Assembly (NCBI GenBank): GCA_021234155.1
Contig: JAJEKV010000014.1
Location: forward strand, 16,650,872 to 16,714,871
From: Isoetes taiwanensis
Lineage: Eukaryota > Streptophyta > Lycopodiopsida > Isoetales > Isoetaceae
DNA length: 64,000 nucleotides
Direction: 5' to 3'
The notes under the pieces are model-generated. The model saw only the letters and a program-made list of their open reading frames with translations. It was not told the origin of the DNA and did no database searches. The position numbers were made by a program, and so were the translations under genes. Shown here piece after piece: positions 44,223 to 57,188 of this stretch. Position 1 is the first letter of the stretch. Every line of letters begins with the position of its first letter.

Positions 44223-44681
44223 TTGACAATTACATTGGGGCTGGCCAAGGACTACATTGGAACAAGTCAGTCCAAGCAGGGAATGCCTATTGCTCAAGTT
44301 GGATCAGCATATGATACTATTAGTCGGCAGTTCTTGGAGAGCCATGGCCCACCTGGGATTATCAAAAAGGTGTATCAAAAAGTCTTGGGATCCACCGACA
44401 AGAAATAATATCGCCTTTAATTGTCAACAGCAACTACTGACAAATTCCAGTGTAGGAGAGGGGTAAGGCAAGGCTATCCTTTAGCCCCTTACCTTTTTTT
44501 GATTGCTGCGTATGCGCTCACAAAATTAAAAGCTACAAATGCAAGACAACGGATATTCAATCACCGCACTACCAAAAGGGGAGGCACTTTTTCCATAATG
44601 CAATATGTCGATGACACCTTTGTTTTTTTGAAGAAGGAAGGGAAAGTCTCCAAAATTTCAAAATATGAAAGGTTTGGTTGA
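44223..44681 (+). pseudogene. LINE reverse transcriptase palm
   Basis: Two frames carry the palm. The first has SAYDTISRQFLESHG, the block with the first catalytic aspartate. The second has CRRGVRQGYPLAPYLFLIAA (usual form RQGDPLAP) and IMQYVDDTFVFLKKEGK, the Y-x-D-D box, here YVDD. A frame shift lies between them near 44400. Both aspartates of the box are kept. Confidence 0.85.
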
Positions 44682-46949
44682 GTTTGCTTGAAAATAGTGC
44701 TATTATACTAGATTCTCAAGAGAAACCATGCAAGGATTAAAGTGTTAAGCAAAGATGCGTGTATCACATATTAGGTATCCCTTTGGCACTAAACTCCACT
44801 TTGAAAGGCCTTTGGGATCCAATTGTGACCAGATCGCTAATCATATTCTCCTCTGGCCCTTAGCAGAAGAATTCAAATAGCAAATGCTGTTATAGGTAGT
44901 ACCTATGTATATTTCTCCTCGGTCGTATTAGGGATGTTTGTCATACAAAGAAGATTGAAGGGGCCATCGTGAAATTCATCCGCGGGGGTCCATAAAGTTG
45001 CATGGAATGATCTAACTAAGCTCAAGAAAGATGGTGGATGGATGCAAAGATTTATTTCTGCTGGTATAACAAGCTCCTCGCCGTTGCATGATTTGGAGAG
45101 CCATACAAGTCATTCAAAAATTGGTTAGTAATCGGTTTGGTGAGTCTTAATTCAAGTAGCCATGAGCCTCTACTTTCACCGATTCTCATCTAATTTAATC
45201 TTGCCCTAATACCTCCTCCATCCTTAGAGAATGTTTCCAAGCTTGAATATGGCCTCGCGGGCTATAAGTCCTCCAATTATTGACACAAGAGCCAAAGAGA
45301 TTAATTTCTTTTGGCATCCGTATTGTTGACAAGGAGGGCCAATTGTCCGGTACCCTTATGCATCCCCTCTAAGCAAGGTATATAGGAATCGTGCTGGTTT
45401 GGGAAAGATTGAGATCTCTCGATGAAGCACATGGATGGAAATCATGGGAAATAATAGCTGAGTTAACCAAAGGATCAAATCTAGACAAATGGATAATATG
45501 TACAATATAGTGATGGGAAAATCAAACATGTGGATGAATTATTGAGTACTACCAATCGCTGGCATTTAAAAGGTAAGGAAATATACCGGTAAGTCTGATA
45601 TACAAAGCTCTAATCAGTCACAAACCTTCCAAGGCAACTCTACTTTGGGATTGTGAAGAAGAGATATTGGCGTGATGTATGCAAAAAGGGAGGAAAAGCT
45701 ACTAAATGCAACAAAATCAAACCTCGTAATAATGGGATTCTACACCAAGGGCGTACCAACCCAAAAGACATATAAAATAGATTCTAATATATCAGATTAA
45801 TATCAGCCCATCGGGTGTGGTAGAAATAGAAAACATCCAACCACGGTTCCAATGTCACAAGATAATGGAATTCGAACCGGGTCACCAAGCCATAAAAGGT
45901 ACAATTGGTGATCGAGGTCCATTAGAGTTCCTCAGTTCATGTGATAATGTGAATTTCTATGTACAACAAGGTCACTAGGGTTGCTGGTCGCCTGGAAACA
46001 CAGAAATCGTGGTGGCTATGGAAAACAAAAATCCCAACATTATATGGTTAAAAAACAAACATTCTTGGCGTAATAGCAATACCGAAGAGGTGGCACATAA
46101 GTCCTGAAGGAAGAATTATGACACGTGATGGAATGCCTTTGGTAGATTTCAAAGGTAATTATGATTTCTTTTGTTCTTAATCTAATCACGATAACACGAC
46201 ATGTTACACGTGATGCCAAGGAGGAGACCCATCGATGGGAGCACCACGTGGGGATGGAGAGCACAGATTCCTCGGATGATAAAGACACAACTGATGGCAT
46301 TGAAGAAGACAGGAGATCTTCATTCGCCTAAAACAGAAGTCATACATGCAACTGCTCTTAAGAGAATCGCTAGTTCAAACATGGAGACATAATAACCTTA
46401 GGGCCGCTTCTTCATGAACCCGCTTCATAAGTGGCAGCGTAAGAGAGAGGCTCATGTCCTCTTGCTCCTGATTTCACTAATTACCCTGGCAGCCGGATGA
46501 GGTACCGAATATCTTAACAAACAGTGGTGCAGGATCCAATTACGCAGACCTAATGGATGCACAATGAGAACTTATTAACAAGCTTTCAAACCGGCGGTAT
46601 GATTCTGATACCTTGATAAGTTTTCTGAAGTATCCCATCTATGATCAGAATTTTGGCACTATTCCTAATACTAGGAATGTGTTTTTTTCTCCTACCGATA
46701 TACCTTCTATGGTATATTTCCTATTTATGTAATCTTAAGTATGAATAAGTCACACCTTGCCTCCAAAAAAAAAGAAAAAAAAGAAATAAATGTTTTTATT
46801 CCATTAATACAAGAAACTTGTACACCCAAACGCTTATGTATATTAAGAATGGGACGCATGATCCATCGTGATAAGAACCCAGAGTTCATTCTCCGGTCAG
46901 CCATTATTACGTTTATTGTGAGGCCGGCCCACCCAGTAACTTAACCTCA

Positions 46950-48190
46950 CATACCGACAGAACCGATGGGGAAGAATGGACGCGAATATTCACTCGCTCT
47001 CAAAGATCTAATCTAGTCATGAAGCGTAAGTAAACATAAGCTGATAACATTTAAAGTTTGGTAAGCCCCAACCCTCGGCGGTGGCTCACTATAACATGCT
47101 AACACATCTATGACAACATCGTAAGAATATCTAACATAGGGGAGATCTCTACCCATGGGTCGACTCCGGTGGGGATCGACCGACGGTTTGGCCCTAGAGG
47201 CCAAAGCGTAATCGAAGTTCATAACAATGGATTTGGCTGGTATTGTGAACATGGTCGTTGGGTAGTCCGCTTCCATCCACTTCTCCTCAGGCATATTACT
47301 TTGCAAAATAGGCTGATAAGTCTTTGGGATCGACCATAGCCACCGCCGGGTTGTATAGCCAGTTGGGCTACTTGGTTGCATCTCCCCAAATTCCGATGAG
47401 GCGAGGAGATCACTTCTTCCGTAGGCATGCATGCTCATCACAAAGGTTAGAGTCATCATTGCCACGACTTGAACCACATTGAAGAGCGACGATCACCGTA
47501 ACAGCCCATGCCTCGCTCATACCTGGGCGCCATCGCCTAGTCCTGGGCTAAGATCCCCCCGCAGGCTATACACACCAAAGGATCACCTGTAATGGGATGT
47601 CCTCCCCATTCGCAAATTAACCTCGGGCCACCACGTACAGCGAAGCCTATGCAATGTGCCGCATTATTTGGAAATTAATGAGGCTATCTAGGTACATCAA
47701 CTATTAAGGCTTTAAAGGTTCTAACACCCCTTCCCCAATACCAATGTGAGTGCTTATTAAAATAAAATATCATCATCCATAGAACTGAAATATAGAATAA
47801 ATACATCTACCTTATCTACTCCAAACATACATGGTTAGGTTCCCCAGAAAGTTAGGGCTTGTGATCTCAGACCTATAAGGCCTCTAAGGCTAATCTTAAC
47901 ACAATTAATCCAGCCGCATTCAGAAGTCAAGATTGGGTATCAACGTAATAGCCGCTTACCTGATCCCTGTTTTTGCCCTGCTCTACGTCCATGCTCCTAT
48001 TCGGCTGAAGGCTTAATCTAACTGAAGGTCTATTGTGCAAAGCCGGTCGGCAATGCTAATGGTGCTCACACTTACCTAATGGCTCTGCGTTGTAGAATAC
48101 TAAGAGGGAAAGGGTTTGCTTCCCTTTGTTCTTTTACATGATTCTTTAGTTAGGGGCCAAAAACATGTAGGGTTTTGCCATGGCAAAGTG
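46950..48190 (-). repeat. Chromovirus-type LTR remnant
   Basis: Weak but ordered similarity to the LTR at 51590-53013 in the same orientation: TGCAATGTGC(C/T)GCAT near 47650 versus 52446, then a GGCTA-CTAGG stretch, and an ATCATCCATA...AATA stretch further on. No coding flanks it, so it would be a solo LTR. Edges are guesses. A 154-residue minus-strand frame at 47477-47013 lies inside and is not protein-like. Confidence 0.4.
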
Positions 48191-49723
48191 GGGTTAAATG
48201 CAATTTACATTACAGTAACATAAGAAGTTGCCCCCTCAGGGTGCAACCATCTTCACATGTCACTTAATATGTATATGTATTCATAATCGTATATTATGTC
48301 GAACGCCACAAGCACGAAAGCATCGCCGCTTTCTAGGCCTTCTTGTCTACTAATTGTATTTTCCTTAAGTCACACATTTAAGGATTGTTCTTTTAGGTTT
48401 TAAACTTTGGTCGATGTTTTAGTGGAGGTTACCACCAATGTATGAAAAAGCTCACTCTGCATGAGGATCTTATTTGGTCGATAAATTATATGAAGGGCGA
48501 TAAGCCAGAAGTTTGCATTTAAGTTAATTCACATCCCTTCCTACCACCCTTTCTACTACTCACTTATGTCAACTCACTTACTTCTTACTCCATGCAGATA
48601 GAGCTTTTTTTTTGTTCCATGGTATGTCTTTGGTGACGATGTCACCAAATGCCTAAAGGGTGACAAGAATTATCACATCTCCAGTGTTACTTTTGTCATG
48701 CGCGCTCTCGAGACACGATATCATTAGGAACAAAAATGCTGCTCTCATGTGCATGAGGTTGCAAGCATGGAAATTCAGGAACTCATTGTAAAGGTAGAAG
48801 AAATATTTTGCACCGACATAGTTGTTAATTTGGTGGACTTCATCCAACTATTTGATGGCTTCCTATTTGCTAAAAGTCTATAAGGGAACGCCGACTTCAG
48901 ATGTGTGTTGTGAGAGTAGTGTCATGGAGGATGGAGCATACAGTATTCAATACCTATTGGTTAATGGTAGTGCTTTTGATTCGGTCCTCCAATCGTTTGC
49001 CTCTTTATTGGATGGCAAACAATACTGTGTGACGAATTGACGTTTTAGTGGAACGTGTGTTGGATACATAACAGAGCATATTTTAGAACCTATAAATCAT
49101 TTCGTCCTAAGGCAGTATTCGATTCCATTATAATAGCCTATCTTCGAGATGTGTTGTCTCGCACAGTTGATAGTCATGAGACATCATGGGCAGTTTGAAT
49201 CCATGACTCGCACGCGCATTTCACCTTTACCCTAATTTAGATGTTATTTGTAGGGGAAGTGAAAATATCATGGGAGCATCCAAATAGGTACAACATTAGG
49301 CCCTTGGTGATGTGCGCCATGTAGAGGCGCATATTTAGAGTTCCCTAATGAACTAAAGTACGCCAATGAATCAGGACATAAATTTATCTTTTGCATGTTG
49401 TACCTATTTTTTGTTGACGTAGTTAACTAATTCTAAGAGTGAGATTTTGAGCATAAGTTTTGGATTTGTCTTCCCAAATTTTTTTGTCTTCATAGGAAAA
49501 TTTAATCGCCCTCCACATTTCTTATAAAGCGTTATTTACTGTACTAAAATTCATTCTTTAAACGCAAAATTGATATATTGATAATACTGTCTTACACAAT
49601 TTCAATAACAAATATAATTAGAAAAGCAAACGATATCCATTCTTGCCAGTACAACATGTATCGTTGTCGGAAGTTGCATATATGGACGTTAAAGACCGAA
49701 AAAAAACAGACGCCGGGACATTA
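48191..49723. other. AT-rich DNA, possibly Helitron body
   Basis: No gene recognised. The plus frame 48822-49040 (72 residues, YLLKVYKGTPTSDVC) is unassigned. The DNA leads into the Helitron 3' end at 49753. Confidence 0.45.
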
Positions 49724-49753
49724 GCCTGGCAACGCCGGGCACCCGTTTACTAG
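49724..49753 (+). mobile_element. Helitron 3' terminus (plus orientation)
   Basis: A hairpin GCCTGGC-AAC-GCCGGGC (49724-49740, one T-G pair), nine bases (ACCCGTTTA), CTAG (49750-49753), then T. Same spacing and nearly the same sequence as the terminus at 26119-26148, in opposite orientation, so two insertions of one family. The body lies to the left. The 5' end was not found. Confidence 0.7.
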
Positions 49754-50482
49754 TTACCATTCTAATGCTAATGTTGGTCTGTTTGGTGCAGGTAACCGAA
49801 ACTACTTCTCTTGTAGTTTATCTCATTCGTGTTACAAAAGAAGAATTATTATCAGCTTCGTAGTGGTGAGATTGTTCCTATATAAATCTCTCAAGATTGG
49901 AAGTACAAATATTGTAACTGTTTTATTGAGAATTTAAAAAGGTGTCTTTTGAATAACCTGGGGTGTTTTTAATAAGTTAATAGCATAAATTGTAGAGGTT
50001 GACTAGTGCCTTGGGTGCGGCCTGGTCAAAAGACCAGGGTGGACTTTGGGTATATGTTTTTACTTTGAATGTATGCATAATGTGTTTTGTTTAAAAAATA
50101 TATTATGAGGGTTATCTAGATAAAAGCATCTGTAAGAAGCTATTATTTGGTTGAATCTCATCTTATTCGTTGCATACTTATCAGTTTCTTTTGTCTGTGT
50201 CCTTGTACGAGTTTGGTTGCTTAGTTTTTCTAAATCCTCTAAGTTTTATTGTGGTGTTTTCATGCTTTATATTTGCATTGTTTGAAGGATAAGGATCTTC
50301 TCTTCTTGAATTTATGAGTTTAGATGTTCCGATTTGAATTTCATAGGGCGTATTTATTTGTTAGCTTAGGACAACACAGTGTCATCTTTGCAATAGTTGG
50401 TTAACATATGAAAGGCATAATCAGAAGCTAGTGCCAGCACACATGCGCCTTCTTTGTCAAAGTCAACTCCATCTTTAAAGCG
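49754..50482. other. AT-rich spacer
   Basis: No gene recognised. A minus-strand frame (50557-50366) covers its last part and the adjoining tandem repeat. Confidence 0.5.
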
Positions 50483-50572
50483 CAAGTTACCTGAAACTTC
50501 AAAGGCCAACTCGCCTGAATCTTGAAAGGTGAAGTCGCCTGAATCTTCAAGGGGCAAGTCAGTTGATTAGGG
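50483..50572 (-). repeat. 24-bp tandem repeat encoding eight residues
   Basis: Three units (50483-50506, 50507-50530, 50531-50554) plus a part unit. On the minus strand one frame reads EDSGDFTF-QDSGELAF-EVSGNLRF, an eight-residue repeat, and runs on to DYAFHMLTNYCKDDTVLS before a stop at 50366. An in-frame stop lies shortly upstream. The protein is unknown. Confidence 0.75.
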
Positions 50573-50904
50573 CAAAAATCCTGTTGTGGATAAAAGTGAG
50601 GGGACTAGCGAAGTGTCTAGAAAAGAAAAAAAAATGAAAACATTGCTTTAGCCTCTACACATTCGATGCTATAATCCACACCAACAGTCAGAGTCGCTTT
50701 CAGGAGACCGAGAAGGCTATAATCCAAGAACTCAAAAAATGCATTGCTTATGCTCTAATACTGCATTGTATTCTCGGGCCTCGGTGTTTACATATATATT
50801 TAACCCAACGTAAGAGAAAAGCAATGGTGGAGCTTAACATCATTGAAATTGGAGCAATACAAGAGCCCTTTACCCATAAAAGCCCCTAGTTCAAACATAT
50901 ATGA

Positions 50905-51405
50905 TTGTGTTACTGCTCCCCCCTACATGATCCACAGGATCAGATCAATCCATCAGCGCATGCTGGCCTATCGCCTTTAGAGGATTCCTCCGCTATGATG
51001 CTCTTACTGGGCAGATTCGTCCCATTTGATCCTCAAGAATGCAAAAATATGAAAATGATCCGCGATAGCCAATTAAGAAGAAAATATCATCTCTCGGGAA
51101 CTATTCCATATGGCGTATTCAAATCCCGTCCTTGTGGAATGATCGGGACAAATGAACAGAAAGTCGAATCCTCGAAAGCGTACGCAAGAAGAAGGGCAAG
51201 GATCTTAAATAGTAACTTGAAAAATACGAAATACCTATGCCTCTCTATCGAGTGCAATGAAATCATTGCCAATACAATATACAGGGAGTCCCTTGTTGAG
51301 AAACTGTACCAACTCAGAAATCAGCATCAATCATTAGACCCACCTATGCAAGGCAAGGCTGATAACTGGCTGGTATGTTGGCAGTCTTATTTGTGCACTT
51401 TGTAG
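50905..51405 (+). CDS. Hypothetical protein fragment (166 residues)
   Basis: The longest open frame in the 48-51.5 kb stretch. Its composition is protein-like in places (KNTKYLCLSIECNEIIANTI, basic YARRRARIL) but I recognise no family. It has no clear start context, and a C-rich beginning suggests the true start, if any, is an upstream exon: an ACAG lies at 50935-50938. Its end lies about 185 bases from the LTR at 51590. It could be a retroelement piece. Confidence 0.3.
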   Translation: MCYCSPLHDPQDQINPSAHAGLSPLEDSSAMMLLLGRFVPFDPQECKNMKMIRDSQLRRKYHLSGTIPYGVFKSRPCGMIGTNEQKVESSKAYARRRARILNSNLKNTKYLCLSIECNEIIANTIYRESLVEKLYQLRNQHQSLDPPMQGKADNWLVCWQSYLCTL

Positions 51406-51589
51406 CTCCAGAGGACTGCCATATCGCGATTCCCTAGAGCAATATATGTTATGTTTTGCTTTGCTCAGCAACATCACCATCGCTGGACATTCTTTGAGCC
51501 GTTGCTTTATTCTTATTTTTGCTTTGGCGCTTTACTCGCCGATGCCAACACGATCTTCCCGAATTGCTTTTGGAATTCGCCAATATGTT

Positions 51590-53013
51590 CGACGCCCCGA
51601 ACATTGGTACGACACCGGACGATACGGGATTCTTTCCTCCCATGGCTGCACTTCAATCCGGCCATGAGCGTGCTCGCCTAACTCGCCACTGGCAGAAAGA
51701 TGCTCTCGAGGGAAGGACACATATGGTCATCGCCCACGCTTCACCGGGCTCCTATGTCGCGGGTGGAATGTTAGCAATACGCGATAATCATATCATAAAA
51801 TATCACCATGAAGGGTGGCACATCCATCCAACCGACAACAACAAAGAAGATGTATTTAATACTAGGTAATCTCAAACCCATGGTTCTTCCTACCCTCGCT
51901 CGCACTCCAAAGGAGGATCGATCGACGGCTAGGGTCTCAAGAGGTCACAGGACTCAATCTTGACATGGCGTGCTACGCTGGCATAGAACACGGCTAGGGT
52001 TCACTCCATCCGCCTCCCCGTGCACACTTTGCGATGCCAGCCTAATCCATGCTGTTGGCATCATCACTATAGCCTTCCCGGAGACACTCCGCACCCTTCG
52101 AGCCTCTAGTAGTTCCGTGGTTCATGAAGCCCCGTCCCGATGAGGTGTCGCAGCGTCCCCTTCCAGATCACGCCAGTTCCATGGGGTGAAGCTGAATACG
52201 CGGCCGCGACGTACGACTCGCATCCGCATCAACTTACTCCCCAAAACCCACGCCAGTACCGTGCCCCATGTACCGCACCGCACTGTGTGGGAGTGTCGAC
52301 TCCATACCCTCGACTCCTGTTATGATCGACTATTCAGCCCACCGAGTCCCGTGAGCCTTTTTGCAAGACCCCACCCCCACTTCACCATCACCGCCCTTCT
52401 CGGGTGCTAAGCACCTATTACATCCACAACTCGGTGGTCTTTGTGCAATGTGCTGCATCCAATTGGGAACTAAAGGAGCTACTAGGGAGCATACTAAGTG
52501 CATATACCGCAGGTCTCACCCCCATCTAATCCCTCGCCACGAAGGCTAACGTAGAAACGTCATAGATTCATCCATCCATACGACAAAGCATAATCCATAA
52601 CCAAAATATAATTCCATCTATCAAAGAAGGGTTAGTCCTAACAAAAAGATAATCGAGAGGACTAACCTGCTTATCCCACAATCTCAAGCTTGATCTCACC
52701 CACTTTTCACCCCGCTGACTTGATCCATTATCATGGGTGCTTTCCATCTTCAAGACTGGTGCTTTAGTAAACTTTAAGAATTCCCCCGTAACAGCCTTCA
52801 AGAACTTAAGGCCAACAAGCTTCCTCCTCCTTCCGCCTCGGACTTTGGGGTCAAATAGGACAAAGGTTCCATGTTGATGCTCCAAGTTAGTATATCCTTT
52901 AGCGTCAGTTAATCGAAGCCACAAGTACTTCCTAATCCATCCATTATCCTAATTAATCCAATTAGAAATTAATTCCTTAATTGTAGGTAATTAACTAATT
53001 AAGTAATTTAGCA
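51590..53013 (-). repeat. 3' LTR of minus-strand chromovirus
   Basis: Its minus-strand start TGCTAAATTA lies at 53013. The left edge near 51590 is where similarity to 61984-63439 fades and is approximate. Shared marks include AAAGGAGGATCGATCGACGG (51912) and CAAAGAAGG-TTAGTCCTAAC (52622). Confidence 0.75.
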
Positions 53014-53849
53014 TAGCTAAATTATCCTTTAGTTAACCCCTAGGTTAAAATACCCCATGGCGATTTTATCGGTGATTTGTGGGTATTTATATCGATAATC
53101 AGATAAATATTTGAACGCTAAGATTCTCCTTAAAATAATGTTGTCCTCGATTAGGTTATTAAACAAGTGACAATTAATCGAAGAACTGATGAAAAGCATA
53201 AGAAGAAAGGAAGGTAATTCTTATTCCTCAAAGGTAATAACATTAAAGTTTAAAACATGTAAGAGTTTAAGCACTAAGGTAGTTTATTTTATCATAAGAA
53301 GGTTTGAGGACCAAAGTCCGATATCAAAGATTATAGTGACGGTGAAGATAACACATGGTGACAAGATAAAACTGAGAAGTTCCGCCATCAAGAATTCTCT
53401 ATACATGGGCAGGTCACTTATCACTCAATCGCCTCAAGCATTACGAATACATCGCGAGATATATAGATAATATAAATAGGTTGTGGTTGAAGGGACCACC
53501 CCCTATAAGAATAAAAGGAAAAAATTTATGTACAAGGGAACCTATCATGCCTAAGTGGTTCCTCGCAATTCACGCGCGCATGAATGGCCGTTCCCATTAT
53601 AGCCGATGAACGCACCTATCAACTATAAGGCGTTTCCAAGCACCAAGGTCATGCCCACATTGACAATACACCACGCCCTAGGAGAACACTAAAGTGATCT
53701 CATCATCGTATAACTATATTACGCACGGCATCTACCCCTACCGCATGATTCTGCCAAAATCAAGCCTTCGCTTACCGCCAAAAGCGGGTTGAGCAGTTAT
53801 CGCTGATGGTGCGCCCCGGTGATTCCCATGGTCCTGGATAGTGCTTCTC
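53014..53849. other. Non-coding tail between chromodomain and 3' LTR
   Basis: AT-rich, about 840 bases. On the minus strand it contains GGGGGGTGGTCCC (near 53500), matching GGGGGGTGGTCCCC at 3165-3178 in the first element's tail. It belongs to the element; no gene. Confidence 0.6.
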
Positions 53850-55570
53850 ACATCAATTCATCACCCACGAGCATCCTCAATCGCGCGTTTCCACTAACCA
53901 AGTATTGCAACATTTGAGTCCTTCGGTCACCGCTTATATGCTCGATCAAGAGCTTCAGGCACCATATCTAGATGCTCTTCCTCATTACTTCAAGTAGGTG
54001 GGTGTATCCAAGATCTCCTCCTCGATCCGGGTGTGTTTAAGACCACCGAAAAACCTGTGATCTTCGCCGGGTGGCAAATCCAAACGACATACCGGCTTCC
54101 AACACGCTCGCTAATGATGTTGAACCACCTGCCTATCCGGTGCCGCCTTTTGTACTACTAATCTTGGCTTGGCTTGTTTAACCTTAATCTTTAATAAACC
54201 GACTACCACCGAAAAGACTGCGGGGTTCGGTGTCCGCATTGACTCTTCACTCTAATCGCTGCGTTCGAGGGTAACCAATTTAACTTCTTCAACCAAAGCT
54301 TGCATTTCCAAGAGGAGTTGAGAAACCTCCACCCCAGAAACGGATTATGCCATGCAAGGAGTAAGACACAGATAACTATAATTTCTTTATCGTGAAGGGA
54401 GACACCGAGGACTCCCGCTTCGCGTTGTTGTGGCAAATTCAACCAAATAAATATAGTCACTCATTGTGATTGTTTACTCCACACATAACTGTGAGCATAT
54501 CCTCTATAATGCACAATTGGTACCGTCTGGCCCATCCGCCTGAGGATGATACATGCCATACCTAGCAAGCTTGGTTTGGATCGGTGGTAAAGAAATTCCT
54601 TCCGTAATGCACTTACTAACTTGGGATCCCCGCTTAATACAATAACTCGTGGCATTCCATGCAATCTGAAGATCTCCCTTTGTAAACGTACAGCGGTATC
54701 GAAAGTCAGACCGGTGGTAACGACATGGCAAGAAATGAGCCATTTTCGATACTTCTACCTAATTTCACTACCATTAATGCATCACATCCACGAGGGTAAT
54801 GCGGAAGCCCACAATGATCCATGGTTATCACTTCCCATTTGGCATTACTAAGTATATCTAACGAAGGTTTACCCCTTTGGTTTGTTGACACACCTCGACA
54901 TCAAGCATTGAGCACCTCGTAAATGTCTCTTCATGGCCAAAAATAACCGAGCGGATCTAAAGTAGGTCTTCATAAAACCCGGCATGTCCAGCTTTTCATA
55001 GGGTTGTTGTGTGTAACATGGAGAATAAGCTACGACTCCTCGGTCTCGTGTACACACAACTTGTCTTTGTGATATAACAAATTGCCCCTCTTCTTTATAT
55101 GAACTTTAAAGCCTATACCTTATTTGTGCGTCTCCTTAGCCAAGTTATCCTTTACACCCTCAATGAACTCCGGGTCCGCGGGTCAAGGTTCGTTCTAATT
55201 GCTTTTCCCAACTCACCGGTGAGTGTGGAAATCGTGACATTGGTTCGCTACCAAGGATGGCGCGGATAACGATCCCAAGAACCATTGTGTTTCCCGTGCT
55301 TATACATAATCAAATCATACTCCTCAAGAAACTCCATCCATCTCCCTTTGATCGAGGTTGAGATTTGGCTGGGCTGATAGATGTAAATCCGGTGACTCGA
55401 TGACCAGACAAGCTGAAATCTTCTACCGCCAGGTAGTGTCTCTATATATCGCCAGAAATACCACACAACGTTCAACAACTCTTGATCATGGGTAGGGTAT
55501 CGGCTGCTCGCCTCATATCTTCATTTTCTTTGAATCATAGGCAATAACCCTCCCCTTCATGCAATAGGAC
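53850..55570 (-). pseudogene. Integrase, chromodomain and RNase H remnants
   Basis: RNase H: 55478-55248 has GGRRFQLV, IYIYQPSQISTS and GRWMEFLEEYD, KHGKHN. Integrase zinc-finger region: near 55057-54869 has MPGFMKTYFRSARLFLAMKR, but its cysteine pair is disrupted. Integrase core: NAKWEVITMD near 54830 (first D), HGMPRVIVLSGDPKLVSAL near 54664 (second D), and ADGPDGTN where the E of QTERTN is gone. Chromodomain: RAYKR, then TQMLQYLV near 53960-53890. Compared with the first element, short insertions and deletions are scattered throughout, so none of the domains can be active. Confidence 0.78.
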
Positions 55571-55849
55571 CGCAATCTTACCGGGCATCCGCTAAGCGTC
55601 CTTTTCGGTCCGCCAAAGAATGTGAGGACTGGTGCCGCATGTTAAAAGCATCCTTAAGCTCGAACTTCTTTGACTTTGCTTTCCAATGCTCAATCCAATC
55701 CTTCATCACTTTCTCATGCTTTGTAAGATTGTCGTAAGAGGTGCTGCAATCTTTGCAAAATCCTTAACAAACTTTACGGTAATATTCCGCCAATCCTAAA
55801 AACTTCGACCTTCAAACATTACCTGATGTAATAATCCTCGACGCTTCTT

Positions 55850-56400
55850 ATCTTTGTCGTCTGTAGCAATTCCTCTCACGAAATGACATGGCCTAAATAA
55901 CCACCTTCTGAGTGGCAAACTTGCACTTAGAGAACTTGGCAAAGAGATGGTGACGCCTTAGTTTTGTAGGGGCCGTTTAAGATGTTTCTCATGTTCCTCC
56001 AAGGTCTTACTATAGATGAGAATGTCATCAAAGAAAATAACAACAAAATCATCCAAGTATTGACTCGAAGACATCATTCATTAACCCGCATGTTGTGGGG
56101 GCATTAAGTTAATCCAAAAGGCATAACGGTAAACTCATAATGCCTGTATCGAGTGCTAAAAGCGCAGACTTATGGATGTCCTCCCTTTGATTCTGATTTG
56201 ATGATATCCTGAGCGTGAATCACCCTTTTGAGAAGTACTGGGTCTCCGCGTTGGGTTCATAAGATCGTCATTTAGCAAGGCATACATTCGATCGTATGTT
56301 TGTTAAGCTGTCGATAATCAATATCCTTCGCGGAATAACCTTCTCTTTAACAAAAGGATAGGAGAGTGCCAAAAGGCAAAACATTAGGCCTAATGAAGTT
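55850..56400 (-). pseudogene. Reverse transcriptase remnant
   Basis: On the minus strand: SRSGYHQIRIKG near 56230-56190, YRYAFWINLMPPQHAG near 56140-56090 (usual MPFGLTNAPATF region), and [25 protein letters not shown] near 56060-55990 with the catalytic F-x-D-D box. Frame breaks separate the blocks. Protease, expected at 56.5-57.1 kb, is not readable. Confidence 0.8.
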
Positions 56401-57188
56401 CAGCTTAAGAATCCCCGGCCAATTCGTGGGACTCATACGGCACGGGCCCATCGGGTAGGCTTTGCACTGCCCAAAGCTATCTCGAGATTCTACCCTCTCA
56501 ATGGAGGTAGTTTCCGATCTCAACCGAAAGAGACGCTAAATTCCCCAAGAAGATCAGTTAATGCCCTTTGGCAAGGCATCAACTACTTGTTTCGCTAGAC
56601 TGACTCAATGGAAGCAAAGTCTGATGACGAAAAGTAGTTAATATCCTTATGCATAGCCTTATCTAACCGCCTGATGGACATAGATCGCGATAATGGGGTT
56701 TAAGGATCACCTTTATTACCGGCTCCATTAGTCGCTGGAAGGTAACCTCCGCTTCTCGCCATGCGGCCTATATTGGCCTTGTACGTTGCTAATTCCATGC
56801 CCAATAATCAGATCATATCGTTTATCCATTAACTCCCGCACTCCAATGCAACCGTGCACCTCGCAATTGCATTTGCTGTTAACGCGCCGCCATGAGTATG
56901 TCTGATTTTACCAATGGGCTAAGTGACAGTGTTTCTATTGACCTCGTGAGTCTCAAAGCTGCAATACCGGGCCATTCTAGGAGAAGCAAAATTATGTGTA
57001 CTTCCCTGCATAAGAATTATGAAAGGCCATCACAAGACTATAGTGAAATAACGGCAGCTGACTTTCAAGATTGCCGCTTCTATGGTCAGCAAGGATATGG
57101 GACTAATCGCGATTATACCGGGGCCTCCTCCCATTGTGTGGTGTAGACTCAGATCATCCCACCCAGGTCGGCCATGGTCACCGGCAAA
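56401..57188 (-). other. Expected protease/RT N-terminal region, not readable
   Basis: Lies between RT and the gag zinc knuckle, so should hold the protease. No DSG/DTG-type site can be read with confidence. A plus-strand frame at 56892-57146 is incidental. Confidence 0.4.

Larger units (their letters stand above)
40813..46790 (+). mobile_element. L1-type LINE, heavily decayed, poly(A)-tailed
   Basis: Supported parts are an endonuclease C-terminal piece (43148-43444), RT pieces (44223-44681), an RT C-terminal piece near 44870-45070 (RIQIANAVIGSTYVYFSSV, then KVAWNDLTKLKKDGGW) and a 3' end ATGAATAAGTCACACCTTGC followed by an A-rich tail (46765-46790). The left edge is inferred. Two lysine-rich frames (40813-41178 and 41190-41561) might be ORF1, and the resulting 6 kb is a usual full length for plant L1. 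Frames break every few tens of codons. Confidence 0.7.

Noticed and set aside
47013-47477. 154-residue minus-strand frame
   Set aside because: Lies inside an LTR-like remnant; no domain, no start context.
50483-50572. CRISPR-like short repeats
   Set aside because: Units are contiguous without spacers, and this is a plant nuclear sequence.
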